Shown here: piece by piece, positions 7,516 to 16,125 of the stretch
Layout: each line of letters starts with the position of its first letter
Position numbering within the stretch: the first letter of the stretch is position 1
Source: RUG563 sp045590215
GTDB lineage: Bacteria; Bacillota; Clostridia; Christensenellales; Aristaeellaceae
Assembly: GCA_045590215.1 (NCBI GenBank)
Contig: JAZNQO010000017.1
Location: 23,858 to 87,857, forward strand
DNA length: 64,000 nucleotides
Direction of reading: 5' to 3'
Position numbers and translations under genes: made by a program
The notes under the pieces: generated by a model
The model's input: the letters and a program-made list of their open reading frames with translations, nothing else
The model's database searches: none
Told to the model about the DNA's origin: nothing

Positions 7516-10296
7516 ATGACCAAGGTAAAACTGGCAGAAGCTACAAAAGAAATCAATCAGCAGTCCGGTGTAATGCTGGAAGAAGCAGCGCACATCAAGC
7601 GCAATATTGATGTGCTCATGCAGGCTCTGCGTAAGCAGGAAGCCCGCTTCCAGCGTGAACAGGAAGAAGAACAGGCTCGCAAGAAGCAGGAAGAGCAAAA
7701 GCTTCTTTCCCAGCAGCATGCCAAGGCCTGGACCATGCCGGATGAGGAGGAAGCAGCCCCCAAGGAAGAAGCTGCCCCCCAGAAGGAAGAAGCCAAGGCT
7801 GAAAAAGCAGAAAAGAAGGAAAAGGTTGAAAAGCCTGCTGAAAAGCCTGTGGAAAAAGCAGCTGAAAAGGCAGAAGAAAAGCCTGTGCCTGTTCAGGAAG
7901 AAAAGGCAGAGGAAAAGCCTGCCGAAAAGGCTGAAAAGCCCGAAAAGAAAGAAGAAAAGCCTGTGCCTGCCAAGGCAGAGGATGCAAAGCCTGCCCAGAA
8001 GCAGGCCGCAGTGCCTAATGAAAAGCAGCCTGTGAAGCCTGCACCCCGGCAATTGCCTGCCCAGCAGGGTCAGCAGCCCCGGCCCCAGGGTCCCTATGGC
8101 CGTCCTGCCAATCCCCAAGGCGGGCAGCAGTTTGGCCGCCCTGCCAACCAGCAGGGACCCTATGGCCGTCCTGCTAATCCCCAGGGCGGGCAGCAGTTTG
8201 GCCGTCCGGCCAATGCCCAAGGCGGCCAGCAGTTTGGCCGTCCGGCAGGCGGTGCGTCCCGTCCCCAGCAGGGCGGCAATCGTCCCATGGGCGGTGGTGC
8301 CGGCCGCAGCCGTGGGCCGGAACTGGTGCCTGTGGTGGAAAAAGAGCGGGTCAGCAATTATGACCCCAACAAAAAGCAGTATCTGCGCCAGCATGACCCG
8401 GAACACGTTTCCAAGAACCGCAAGCAGCTGCAAAAAGAAGCCTTCAACGGCTATGGTGATGATGAAACCATCCGTGGCGGCAAGAAAGCCCGCTCCAAGA
8501 AGCAGCAGCCTTCTGCCCAGCAGATGATGGCCCCCATCAAGATTGATAAGGCCTATATGACGGCAGAAACCATCACCGTAAAAGATATGACGGAACGCAT
8601 CGGTAAGCCGGCCGGTGAAATCCTGAAAAAGCTTTTGATGCTGGGCATCATGGCCAATATCAACAGCGAGCTGGATTTCGATACCGCTTCTTTGGTCTGC
8701 TCCGAATTTGATGTGGAGCTGGAAATGAAGCTGGACAAGACGGCAGAAGACGTATTGTCTGACATCAATGTGGAAGACAAGGAAGAAGATTTGGTGGGCC
8801 GTCCCCCGGTTATTACCATCATGGGTCACGTTGACCACGGCAAGACGTCTCTCCTTGACTATATCCGCAAGGCGCATGTGACCAATACCGAAGCCGGCGG
8901 CATCACCCAGCACATTGGTGCTTATACCGTGAAGCTGAATGGCCGTCAGATTACTTTCCTGGATACCCCCGGCCACGAGGCCTTTACTGCCATGCGTATG
9001 CGTGGTACCCAGGCGACGGACATTGCCGTGCTGGTTGTGGCGGCAGACGACGGCGTAATGCCCCAGACCGTGGAATCCATTAACCATGCCAAGGCTGCCG
9101 GTGTGCCCATCGTGGTGGCTATCAATAAGATGGATAAGCCCACCGCCAACCCCGACCGCATCATGCAGGATTTGACCAAGTATGAGCTGATCCCCGAAGA
9201 CTGGGGCGGCGAAACCATCATGGTGCCTGTTTCTGCTTTGACCGGTCAGGGCGTGGACGACCTGCTGGAAATGATTCTTCTGCAGGCTGACGTGCAGCAG
9301 CTGCGTGCCAACCCCGACCGTATGGCGACGGGCGTTATCATCGAAGCGAAGCTTGATAAGGCAAGGGGTCCCTTGGCCACCGTGCTGATCCAGAACGGCA
9401 CATTGAAGGTTGGCGATAATATCGTGGCCGGTATGGCTTCCGGCCGTGTGCGTGCCATGCTTAATGACCGTGGCGAACGTGTGCAGTCCGCCGGGCCTTC
9501 CACCCCCGTGGAAATTTCCGGCTTCACCGAAGTGCCCCAGGCCGGCGATGAAATGATGGCCGTGAAGGACGATCATCTGTCTCGTCAGGTGGCGCAGGAA
9601 CGCAAGGATAAGTTGAAGGCGTCCCGTGTGGCTTCCTCTGCCAAGGTGTCCTTGGATAACCTGTTTGCAGGCATTGCCGAGGGCAAGGTGCAGAACCTGA
9701 ACATCATCATCAAGGCCGACGTGCAGGGCTCTGTGGAAGCTGTGAAGCAGGCTTTGGAAAAGCTCTCCAACGACGAAGTGAAGGTGCGTGTGCTGCATAG
9801 TGCCGTGGGTGCTATCACGCAGGACGACGTGAACCTCGCCTCTGCTTTCAACGCCATCATCATTGGCTTTAACATCCGTCCCGATGCCACGGCCCGTGAC
9901 GCCGCCGAAAAGGAAGGCGTGGATGTGCGGCTGTACCGCATCATCTATCAGGCCATCGAAGACGTGGAAAAGGCTATGAAGGGTCTGCTCGCTCCCGAAT
10001 TCAAGGAAACGCTGCTGGGCCATGCGCAGGTGCGCAATGTGTTCAAGATCACCGGTGCAGGCACCATTGGCGGCAGCTATGTTACCGACGGCAAGATGCA
10101 GCGTAATGCTTCCGTGCGCCTGCTGCGTGATAATGTGGTTATCTTTGAAGGCAAGCTCTCTTCCCTGCGCCGTTTCAAGGACGACGTGCGTGAAGTGGCT
10201 ACCGGCTATGAATGCGGTATCGGTCTGGAAAACTACAACGATATCAAGGAAAACGACGTGGTGGAATGCTTCATCATGGAAGAAATTGAGAGATAA
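7516..10296 (+). CDS. infB: Translation initiation factor IF-2
   Basis: GTPase that delivers initiator fMet-tRNA to the 30S subunit. Residues about 1-330 are a long disordered N-terminal region, first Glu/Lys/Ala-Pro-rich and then a Gly/Gln/Pro-rich block with FGRPAN-type repeats. The IF2 N-terminal helix-rich domain follows at about 345-420 (TVKDMTERIGKPAGEILKKL). The G domain starts near 430 with GHVDHGKTS (G1), DTPGHEAF (G3) and NKMD (G4), followed by domains II-IV up to the C-terminal fMet-tRNA-binding domain. At 926 residues it is long for a Firmicute because of the N-terminal extension. The start ATG has a weak Shine-Dalgarno site. Confidence 0.96.
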   Translation: MTKVKLAEATKEINQQSGVMLEEAAHIKRNIDVLMQALRKQEARFQREQEEEQARKKQEEQKLLSQQHAKAWTMPDEEEAAPKEEAAPQKEEAKAEKAEKKEKVEKPAEKPVEKAAEKAEEKPVPVQEEKAEEKPAEKAEKPEKKEEKPVPAKAEDAKPAQKQAAVPNEKQPVKPAPRQLPAQQGQQPRPQGPYGRPANPQGGQQFGRPANQQGPYGRPANPQGGQQFGRPANAQGGQQFGRPAGGASRPQQGGNRPMGGGAGRSRGPELVPVVEKERVSNYDPNKKQYLRQHDPEHVSKNRKQLQKEAFNGYGDDETIRGGKKARSKKQQPSAQQMMAPIKIDKAYMTAETITVKDMTERIGKPAGEILKKLLMLGIMANINSELDFDTASLVCSEFDVELEMKLDKTAEDVLSDINVEDKEEDLVGRPPVITIMGHVDHGKTSLLDYIRKAHVTNTEAGGITQHIGAYTVKLNGRQITFLDTPGHEAFTAMRMRGTQATDIAVLVVAADDGVMPQTVESINHAKAAGVPIVVAINKMDKPTANPDRIMQDLTKYELIPEDWGGETIMVPVSALTGQGVDDLLEMILLQADVQQLRANPDRMATGVIIEAKLDKARGPLATVLIQNGTLKVGDNIVAGMASGRVRAMLNDRGERVQSAGPSTPVEISGFTEVPQAGDEMMAVKDDHLSRQVAQERKDKLKASRVASSAKVSLDNLFAGIAEGKVQNLNIIIKADVQGSVEAVKQALEKLSNDEVKVRVLHSAVGAITQDDVNLASAFNAIIIGFNIRPDATARDAAEKEGVDVRLYRIIYQAIEDVEKAMKGLLAPEFKETLLGHAQVRNVFKITGAGTIGGSYVTDGKMQRNASVRLLRDNVVIFEGKLSSLRRFKDDVREVATGYECGIGLENYNDIKENDVVECFIMEEIER
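8086..8250 (+). repeat. In-frame repeats in the IF-2 linker
   Basis: Short tandem units encode GPYGRPANPQGGQQFGRPAN and variants. The GGGCAGCAGTTTGGCCG-type segment recurs three times with small changes. It codes for a low-complexity Gly/Gln/Pro/Arg linker between the charged N-terminus and the IF2 core. Confidence 0.8.
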
Positions 10297-10308
10297 TAAG
10301 TATTTATT

Positions 10309-10350
10309 TAACGGGAGGGAGATTCTTTGAAGCCAAAGAATCCCCCTCCC
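10309..10350. repeat. Dispersed palindrome, copy 1 (inverted orientation)
   Basis: ACGGGAGGGAGATTCTTTG and its near-complement CAAAGAATCCCCCTCCCGT form a long hairpin 13 nt after the infB stop. On the minus strand it reads GGTGGGTACGGGAGGGGG then ATTCTTTG, the same layout as the copies at 10501 and 40026. There is no T tract, so it is not an ordinary terminator. Confidence 0.65.
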
Positions 10351-10500
10351 GTACCCACCTCAAGAAAGCTGTACCGGATAATTCATTTGGGGTAGAAACA
10401 CAGCTGTGTGCCGGTGAAGCAGGAAAAAATTTTTGCTGCACCGGGAAACAATTTGTATTCCCCCTTTTACTCCATCCGGGATTGTTTTCTTTGTATGGGT

Positions 10501-10541
10501 GCGGGAAGGGCTTTCTTTTTCAAAAAGAAAGGTCTTCCCGC
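10501..10541. repeat. Dispersed palindrome, copy 2
   Basis: GCGGGAAGGGCTTTCTTTTT (10501-10520) pairs with the complementary arm at 10522-10541, with a G-T mismatch. GGGT precedes it and AAAAAC follows, as in the copy upstream of gltX. It lies 30 nt before rbfA. A further hairpin, CCGGTG...CACCGG type, sits between the two copies at about 10412-10445. Confidence 0.65.
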
Positions 10542-10570
10542 AAAAACCTTCCATAAAGAAAGGAACAACA

Positions 10571-10924
10571 ATGGCTAATTTTCGTATTGACAGGATTTCG
10601 GAAGAAGTGCGGCATGCGCTGGATCAGATCATCCGGGAGATGAACGACCCTCGCATTTGCGGCACCTATTGCATCACCAGGGCAGATGTGACCAGAGATT
10701 TACGGTTTGCCAAGGTGTATGTGAGCGTATTGGAGGACGACAAGGCCGACGATATGCTGAAAGCGTTGAAGAAGGCTGCCGGGTTTATTCGCCGGGAACT
10801 GGGCTTCCGGGTGGATTTGCGGTATACGCCGGAGCTGATTTTTGAGCGTGACCGGAACATTGCCTACGGTGTGCATATTGCGCAGGTGCTCAAAGAAGTG
10901 GCTCCCAAGAGCGACGAAGAATAA
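10571..10924 (+). CDS. rbfA: Ribosome-binding factor A
   Basis: Cold-shock and 30S maturation factor binding near helix 1 of 16S rRNA. The 117-residue protein from ATG 10571 (AAAGGAAC upstream) shows the KH-like RbfA fold: RIDRISEEVRHALDQIIREM, DPRI, ITRADVTRDLRFAKVYVSV, and the C-terminal LRYTPELIFERD. An in-frame start at 10433 would add 46 residues encoded by the palindromic spacer and is rejected. The 274-nt gap to infB is unusually large for this operon. Confidence 0.95.
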   Translation: MANFRIDRISEEVRHALDQIIREMNDPRICGTYCITRADVTRDLRFAKVYVSVLEDDKADDMLKALKKAAGFIRRELGFRVDLRYTPELIFERDRNIAYGVHIAQVLKEVAPKSDEE

Positions 10925-11001
10925 CCGAAAAGGGAGAGGCTTTTGCCATGAGGGCAAGTCTCCCCCTTTTGCTGTAAATAAGCACAGAAAGAGAGAAACC
11001 G

Positions 11002-11985
11002 ATGATTAAGAAATTTGCCGTTCCGGCTCTGATCGAGGCATTGCAGAAGGCCAATCGCATTTTGCTTGGCACACACATCAACCCCGACGGGGATGCCATC
11101 GGCTCCACGCTGGCTATGTATCACGCCCTGACCGCCATGGGCAAGGACGTGACGGTTTCCTGTGCGGATAAGGTGCCGGGGAAGTTTCACTTTCTGAAAG
11201 GAGCCGGAAACTTTGTGCAGGCGGATGCGCTGAAAGGGCAAGCGTTTGATTTGGCGTTTGCCATTGATGCGGCGGATGCAGGGCGGCTGGGCGATGTGGC
11301 GGAAGCGTTTTTTCAGGCTCCTGTCACGGTGCAGGTGGATCATCATCCCACGAACCCCGGCTATGCCATGGTAAACGCCGTGGACGGCGATGCGGCGGCA
11401 GCCGGGTGCGTGGTGTATCGGCTGCTGGTGGCGATGAGATGCTCGGTGACGCTGGAGATTGCCAAATGCCTCTATTGCGCCATCAGCACGGACACAGGCA
11501 ATTTCTCTTTTGAAAATACGGACGGCGAAGCCTTCGCCATTACGGCAGAACTGGTCAGGGCCGGGCTGCCCCTCAATGAACTGAGCCGCAATTTGTTCCT
11601 TTTGCAGGAGGAAGCCCATATTCGCCTGCTTTCCCGTGCATTGCAGACGCTGCGGATTTTCGGGGATGGCAAATGTGCCTGCATGTGCCTGACCCCGGCG
11701 GATTATGCGGCGGCCAAGGCCGGGCCGGAGCACAGCGATGGCATTGTGAACTATGCCATGAATTTGTGGGGCGTGCAAATGGCGTATCTGGCTGATGAAA
11801 AAGAAGGCGGTATGGTGAAGGTGAGCCTGCGTGCGCTGCCTCCCTATAATGTGGCCAAGGTGGCGCAGAAGTTTGGCGGCGGCGGCCATGTGCTGGCGGC
11901 AGGATGCCGCTTTCATACAACGCTGAAAGAAATGTGCGCTGCGCTGGAAAAAGAAATGACAGGGCAGCTTGAGGAAATTCAATGA
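11002..11985 (+). CDS. nrnA: DHH/DHHA1 phosphoesterase NrnA (oligoribonuclease / pAp phosphatase)
   Basis: A bifunctional enzyme that degrades nano-RNAs and dephosphorylates 3'-phosphoadenosine 5'-phosphate. The 327-residue protein has the DHH-domain metal motifs GTHINPDGDAIGS (about 28-40), AIDAADAGR, VDHHPTNPG (about 113-121) and DTGNFSF. The C-terminal DHHA1 domain ends with GGGGHVLAAGCRF. The operon position between rbfA and truB is the standard one. Its stop overlaps the truB start by 4 nt (ATGA). Confidence 0.93.
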   Translation: MIKKFAVPALIEALQKANRILLGTHINPDGDAIGSTLAMYHALTAMGKDVTVSCADKVPGKFHFLKGAGNFVQADALKGQAFDLAFAIDAADAGRLGDVAEAFFQAPVTVQVDHHPTNPGYAMVNAVDGDAAAAGCVVYRLLVAMRCSVTLEIAKCLYCAISTDTGNFSFENTDGEAFAITAELVRAGLPLNELSRNLFLLQEEAHIRLLSRALQTLRIFGDGKCACMCLTPADYAAAKAGPEHSDGIVNYAMNLWGVQMAYLADEKEGGMVKVSLRALPPYNVAKVAQKFGGGGHVLAAGCRFHTTLKEMCAALEKEMTGQLEEIQ

Positions 11986-12863
11986 ACGGATATTTGAACC
12001 TGCTGAAGCCGCCTGGGATGTCTTCCGGCGCGGCGGTGGCAGTGGTAAAAAGGCTGACGGGGGAAAGGGTGGGCCATGCAGGCACGCTGGATCCGGAGGC
12101 CGCCGGGGTTTTGCCTGTCATGATTGGCAGAGCCACAAGGGTGCTGGATTATTTCACCGATAAGAGCAAATCCTATGTGGCGCAGATAGCTTTTGCCGGG
12201 GCGACGGATACCCAGGATGCCCAAGGCGTATTGACGGAAAAATGCGAGAAAGTGCCGGAGCAAAGGGAAATTGAACAAGTGCTGCCGGATTTTACCGGCA
12301 TCATCCTGCAGCGTCCGCCCGCCTATTCCGCTATCAAAATCGGGGGAAAGCCCCTGTATCAATTAGCCAGAAAAGGCGAAATGGTGGAAGCGAAGAAACG
12401 GGAAACGGAAATCCGCAGCCTTGTCTTGGGCGATAAAGCAGCGGAAGACGCCTATATGCTCTATGTGGATTGCGCCAGCGGCACTTATATCCGTACCCTG
12501 TGCCACGATATCGGGCAGGCGTTAAATGCTCCTGCGCATATGCGCTTCCTTTTGCGCACAAGGCATGGCAGCTTTTCCATCGAAAACTGCATTACCATTG
12601 AAGAAGCAATACAGGCGAAAGAACAGGGTGCGCTGGAAAAGCTGCTGCTGCCCATGGATTATCCGCTGATGAGCATGCAGCGGCTGGATGTGAACGAAAA
12701 GTATGCTACGCCGGTGAAGAACGGGGCGAAGCTGCCCGTGCATTTGATGCCGGAGATTGGGGAAAACGAAATTTTCCGGGTGTATTTGGAAGAAAAGCTG
12801 TGCGGCCTATACAGAAAAGAAGAGGGCGTTTTGCACTGCTGTATCGGGCTGTATCAGGAATAA
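11982..12863 (+). CDS. truB: tRNA pseudouridine(55) synthase TruB
   Basis: Makes pseudouridine 55 in the T-loop of tRNAs. The 293-residue product carries the N-terminal LNLLKPPGMSS, the catalytic GHAGTLDPEAAGVLPV with its nucleophilic Asp, YVAQIAFAGATDTQD, RPPAYSAIKIGGKPLY and the SGTYIRTLCHDIG motif. The C-terminal portion (about 215-293) resembles the PUA-like end of Firmicutes TruB. It is the last gene of the operon, followed at once by a strong terminator; ribF, which often follows, is absent. Confidence 0.95.
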   Translation: MNGYLNLLKPPGMSSGAAVAVVKRLTGERVGHAGTLDPEAAGVLPVMIGRATRVLDYFTDKSKSYVAQIAFAGATDTQDAQGVLTEKCEKVPEQREIEQVLPDFTGIILQRPPAYSAIKIGGKPLYQLARKGEMVEAKKRETEIRSLVLGDKAAEDAYMLYVDCASGTYIRTLCHDIGQALNAPAHMRFLLRTRHGSFSIENCITIEEAIQAKEQGALEKLLLPMDYPLMSMQRLDVNEKYATPVKNGAKLPVHLMPEIGENEIFRVYLEEKLCGLYRKEEGVLHCCIGLYQE

Positions 12864-12897
12864 AAAACAAGATGCAAATGCGCATCTTGTTTTTTTA
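12862..12897 (+). terminator. Bidirectional terminator between truB and the editing protein
   Basis: AAAAAACAAGATGC and GCATCTTGTTTTTT form a stem directly after the truB stop, with T tracts on both strands. It can serve truB and the convergent gene at 12906. Confidence 0.9.
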
Positions 12898-12905
12898 TTG
12901 CTTGC

Positions 12906-13448
12906 TTATTCCGCTTCCATCGGCAGTGTCACAAAGGCAATTTCATGCCCGGCAGCCGGAAGGAATTTTTCAAAGAAATCCTGCATGGAAAGGGCGATGG
13001 AGGAGGTGTTCACGCAGGGGTGACAGCCCAGCATGTCCATCTTGCGGATATCTTCATCCATTACCAGCGTGACATCCCTTGCGCTTTCAAATAAGAGACC
13101 CATGGGGCTGACAGCACCGGGGGCGATATGCAGAAGTTCGTCCATGGCATCTGCCCCGGCAAAGGAAACCCTGGCAATGCCCATGGCCTTGGAAAAAACT
13201 TTTGTTTTGAAGGGCTTATTGCCGGGCAAAAGCAAAAGATAAAACTTTGTTTTCTGGCTGTTGCACAAAAAGAGGTTTTTGCACATTTCCACCTTTAGTA
13301 CTGCATCTGCCGCCAGACAATCTTCCATGGTTTGCACCGGGGGATGATCCACCCGTGTGAAAGGAATGCCGCAGGCGTTCAAAAAATCATAGACTGCCTG
13401 TTCGTTTTTTGCCCGTTTTTCTTTGGGCGCGCCCATTTCCAGCTGCAT
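12906..13448 (-). CDS. Prolyl-tRNA editing protein (YbaK/ProX, PrdX-like)
   Basis: A 180-residue stand-alone editing domain that deacylates mischarged tRNAs, most likely Ala-tRNA(Pro) as in PrdX/ProXp-ala. Features include FTRVDHPPVQTMEDC near residue 30, KNLFLCNSQKTKFYLLL (about 57-73), the GAVSPMGLLFE motif (about 112-122), and HPCVNTSSIALSM, the H-P-x-x-N-T signature. The exact substrate is inferred from the family. Convergent with truB and divergent from the SPOCS/LysM gene. Confidence 0.88.
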   Translation of the reverse strand: MQLEMGAPKEKRAKNEQAVYDFLNACGIPFTRVDHPPVQTMEDCLAADAVLKVEMCKNLFLCNSQKTKFYLLLLPGNKPFKTKVFSKAMGIARVSFAGADAMDELLHIAPGAVSPMGLLFESARDVTLVMDEDIRKMDMLGCHPCVNTSSIALSMQDFFEKFLPAAGHEIAFVTLPMEAE

Positions 13449-13576
13449 AAAGGGAAGCCTTCTTTCCTGTGGTGATAGAGGCAGTGTAGCATCTGAAACA
13501 TCCTGCTGTCAAGGAAAGTGCATATTTTGCACAAAGGCTGAATAAGCATGATTAGCAGCGATAGGAGGCGAAAGCG

Positions 13577-15109
13577 ATGGAATTGCAATGTATCCGGGAT
13601 CATATGGAAACAGAACAGATTTTGCAGGCGAAGCCCACCCAAGTGACGGTGGAAGCGGAGGCGGCCCTGCCCGGAGGGCTGCGGGAGGAAGCAAAAGTAT
13701 ATTTTGCGGATGCTTCCGTGAATATGGGCAGCGGCGAAATGACGGGCAGCCGTATCATGGCGGAGGGGAAAATCACCTTCCATGCCCTCTATGCCCAAGG
13801 GGATATGCGCAACATTGCGGTAATGGAAACCACGGCGGATTTTTCCCAGGCCCTGCCCCTGAAGGAAGAGGGAGCGACGGCGGCGGTTTCCGTGCGCCCG
13901 AGGGCGGAAGTGCAGCATGTGAGTGCCAAGGCGTTTAACGGGCGGCTGCTTCTCCGGGCGGTGGTGCTGCTTTCGGCAGAAGCGGTGCTGCCAAGAACGG
14001 TATCCTATATTAAGGACTTGGCCGCCCATAAGGATATTCAAAAGGAAATGCAAGTCTTTCAGGTGCAGCGTGCTGTGGGCGAAGGGGAAGGGCAGATGCT
14101 GCTTCGGGAGGAATTTGAGCTTTCGGATGTTTTGCAGGTGAAAGAAACCCTCTACGCCACGGCGCAGGCGCAGGCAGAGGATATCTTTGGGGGCGCAGAC
14201 GGCAGGGCTACCGTTACGGGTACGGTGCTGTTGGAAGCGTATCACACCGCCCAGATGCCGGGCAGGCCGCTGATTTATACAAGGCACAGCATTCCCTTTG
14301 AGCAGACGGTGAATCTGACAGGAGCCCTTGGCAACCAGATGGCTGCCCATACCAGCGTCCGGGATGTGGCGGTTTTGAGCCGGGATAACGGCGAAAACGG
14401 AAAGCTGATGCGGGCGGAAGTGCAATTGTTCACTGAAATCAGCACCGTGGAAAACACCGAAACGGAAGTGATCCGGGATGCGTTTACCACGCAGGGGGAA
14501 ACGCTGGATTTATCGAGGCAGCATGTGGTGTTCCGCTCCGGCACCATCAATGAGCAAACGGCGGAAAGCGGCAAAATGACCCTGCTTTTGCCGGAAGGCA
14601 GCCCACGGGTGAAGACGATGCTGCTGGGCTTTGCCCGGCCTGTGTTTCTGAAAGCAACGCAAAAGGGCGGCAAAACGCAGGTGGACGGCCTGATGGAAAG
14701 CACGCTGATTTATATGACGGACGATACGGATGTGCCCGTTTCCGTTTCTATGGAGGACCCCTTCCGCATGCAGTTTGCCATCGAAACGCCGCCGGACGCC
14801 GCCCTGCAATTGGCGGTGAGCCAGGTGGAACCCTCCGCCGTGACCGGGGATCGGGTGGAGATGAAATACATTCTGCATCTGTATGCTTCCGGCGTGACCA
14901 AGACCAAGGCAGATGTGACAGTGAATGCGGCGATGGGCGAGCAAAAGCCCATTGAAAAGGGCGTGGCCTTGTATTTTGTGCAGCCCGGCGATACCCTCTG
15001 GGATATTGCCCGGCATTACCGCATGGCGGTGCAGGATATTTGTGCCCTGAACCCCGATATGTCCTCTTCCCCTGCCCCTGGAACGCCGGTGATTACATAC
15101 AGGCGATAA
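13577..15109 (+). CDS. SPOCS (DUF3794) and LysM domain spore protein
   Basis: A 510-residue protein with several beta-rich DUF3794/SPOCS modules (about 20-140, 160-270 and 290-440) and a C-terminal LysM at about 462-508 (VQPGDTLWDIARHYRM ... DICALNPD). Families of this type are associated with spore coat and exosporium morphogenesis in Clostridia. LysM binds peptidoglycan or chitin-like glycans. There is no signal peptide, which fits a mother-cell protein that coats the forespore. GGAGG lies 9 nt before the ATG. It is a strong hint that the organism sporulates. A sporulation-sigma promoter was not recognisable. Confidence 0.82.
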   Translation: MELQCIRDHMETEQILQAKPTQVTVEAEAALPGGLREEAKVYFADASVNMGSGEMTGSRIMAEGKITFHALYAQGDMRNIAVMETTADFSQALPLKEEGATAAVSVRPRAEVQHVSAKAFNGRLLLRAVVLLSAEAVLPRTVSYIKDLAAHKDIQKEMQVFQVQRAVGEGEGQMLLREEFELSDVLQVKETLYATAQAQAEDIFGGADGRATVTGTVLLEAYHTAQMPGRPLIYTRHSIPFEQTVNLTGALGNQMAAHTSVRDVAVLSRDNGENGKLMRAEVQLFTEISTVENTETEVIRDAFTTQGETLDLSRQHVVFRSGTINEQTAESGKMTLLLPEGSPRVKTMLLGFARPVFLKATQKGGKTQVDGLMESTLIYMTDDTDVPVSVSMEDPFRMQFAIETPPDAALQLAVSQVEPSAVTGDRVEMKYILHLYASGVTKTKADVTVNAAMGEQKPIEKGVALYFVQPGDTLWDIARHYRMAVQDICALNPDMSSSPAPGTPVITYRR

Positions 15110-15482
15110 GGAAAAGGGGCAGGGAAAGGAAAAGGGAAAGGCGTTTGCCAATGGAAACATTGATTAGCCTTGCGGACATAAGAACGCAAAGGGCACTGAT
15201 GCCGGGTAATGCAAAAGAAGGAGAAACCGGCAAAAAGGAAAGCCCTTTCATCATCAGCGATAGCAGAAAAAAGCTGCCGCTGAACGCAAAGAAAAGCCGG
15301 GGGAAATGCAGCCGGCTTTTTCGTGGATAAGGATAGCGTATCTTCTTTCCGGCGGTGCCTATCAGCATCCATGCAAAAAGAGCTGCTCCGCCACCGCCCG
15401 TATGCCCGGCAAACAGGGCAAGCCAAAGGATTGGCATGCCCATCAGCAGCCATTTTCGCATACGGGCGGCATGCCGCTTCAT
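15093..15482 (-). CDS. Putative small membrane protein, coupled to the YhcN-like lipoprotein gene
   Basis: A 129-codon frame with two or three hydrophobic segments (about residues 11-42, 60-80 and 113-127) and a basic N-terminus (MKRHAARMRKW). Its ATG overlaps the TGA of the lipoprotein gene by 4 nt with AAGGA just upstream, which suggests translational coupling. Against it: it overlaps the end of the convergent SPOCS/LysM gene by 17 nt, a terminator-like hairpin for that gene lies in its middle, and I recognise no family. It may be a real but poorly conserved sporulation-linked membrane protein, or a chance frame. Confidence 0.35.
   Translation of the reverse strand: MKRHAARMRKWLLMGMPILWLALFAGHTGGGGAALFAWMLIGTAGKKIRYPYPRKSRLHFPRLFFAFSGSFFLLSLMMKGLSFLPVSPSFALPGISALCVLMSARLINVSIGKRLSLFLSLPLFLIACM
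15292..15321 (+). terminator. Terminator of the SPOCS/LysM gene
   Basis: AAAAGCCGG (15292-15300) pairs with CCGGCTTTTT (15312-15321), a hairpin with a T tract on the plus strand about 180 nt after the gene. It lies inside the putative minus-strand membrane ORF. Confidence 0.6.
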
Positions 15483-16042
15483 TCCTTATATACCGGGATG
15501 TCCTTCATCAGCGTTTCCAGCGATGAAGTGACGGCGGTCAAATCCTGGGCAGAATCCAGCTGTTCGGTGAGCTTTTCAATTTCCTGCACCTTCTTGGCAT
15601 CATCGGTGACGGCAACGCCGGTGATGCTTTTTTCAATGGTCTGCACCCGGCCCAGCACCATCTTCTGCAGCCGTTCATCCACCTTGCCCTGGTATTGGCT
15701 GTTCATTTCCAGCCCCACATAGGCGGTGTCCTGAAAAGCAATCACATAAGCGTCATCCACTTCGGACAGCTGCTCCACCGCATCTTCCATTTCTTCGGAC
15801 GCCGTTTGCACATCTTTCAGGCTCGTGAGCCCCATCACGGCATTGACGCCATTCTGAATATCAGAAAGGATGGGCATATCGGTGGTGAGCATGGGGGTGG
15901 ACATGGGGGCTGCGGATGCGCCAGGCATCATGGCATTGGAGCCGGGGGTGGGGGATGCCAGCGTATCGGCATTACTGCTGCAGCCGGTGAACACCAGCGC
16001 AGCCATGAGAATGAGACAACCTAACATTCCGATTTTTTTCAT
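15479..16042 (-). CDS. YhcN/YlaJ-type sporulation lipoprotein
   Basis: A 187-residue lipoprotein: basic start MKKIG, hydrophobic segment and lipobox LVFTGC at about residue 20, then a Ser/Pro/Met-rich linker and a YhcN-like domain (DDAYVIAFQDTAYVGLEM, then KMVLGRVQTIEKSITGVAVT). In this family such proteins are membrane-anchored and tied to spores or forespore membranes. I chose the ATG at 16042 because AGGAGG lies just upstream; an in-frame ATG 51 nt earlier lacks a site. It lies at the head of a probable two-gene unit with the small membrane ORF. Confidence 0.7.
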   Translation of the reverse strand: MKKIGMLGCLILMAALVFTGCSSNADTLASPTPGSNAMMPGASAAPMSTPMLTTDMPILSDIQNGVNAVMGLTSLKDVQTASEEMEDAVEQLSEVDDAYVIAFQDTAYVGLEMNSQYQGKVDERLQKMVLGRVQTIEKSITGVAVTDDAKKVQEIEKLTEQLDSAQDLTAVTSSLETLMKDIPVYKE

Positions 16043-16125
16043 AAAAATCGCCTCCTCGCAGCTATTGTGCGCAAGGAGGGCGATGATTATCATAGGGAAA
16101 GGCAGGAAAAAATTCTGGCAAATTT

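Noticed and set aside
7483..10023. Minus-strand open frame of 846 codons opposite infB
   Set aside because: A codon-bias shadow: infB has a perfect IF-2 sequence on the plus strand, and the antisense product is rich in His/Leu/Gly with no domain.
15151..15330. Plus-strand 59-codon ORF after the SPOCS/LysM gene
   Set aside because: It runs through the terminator hairpin at 15292-15321 and has no recognisable content.
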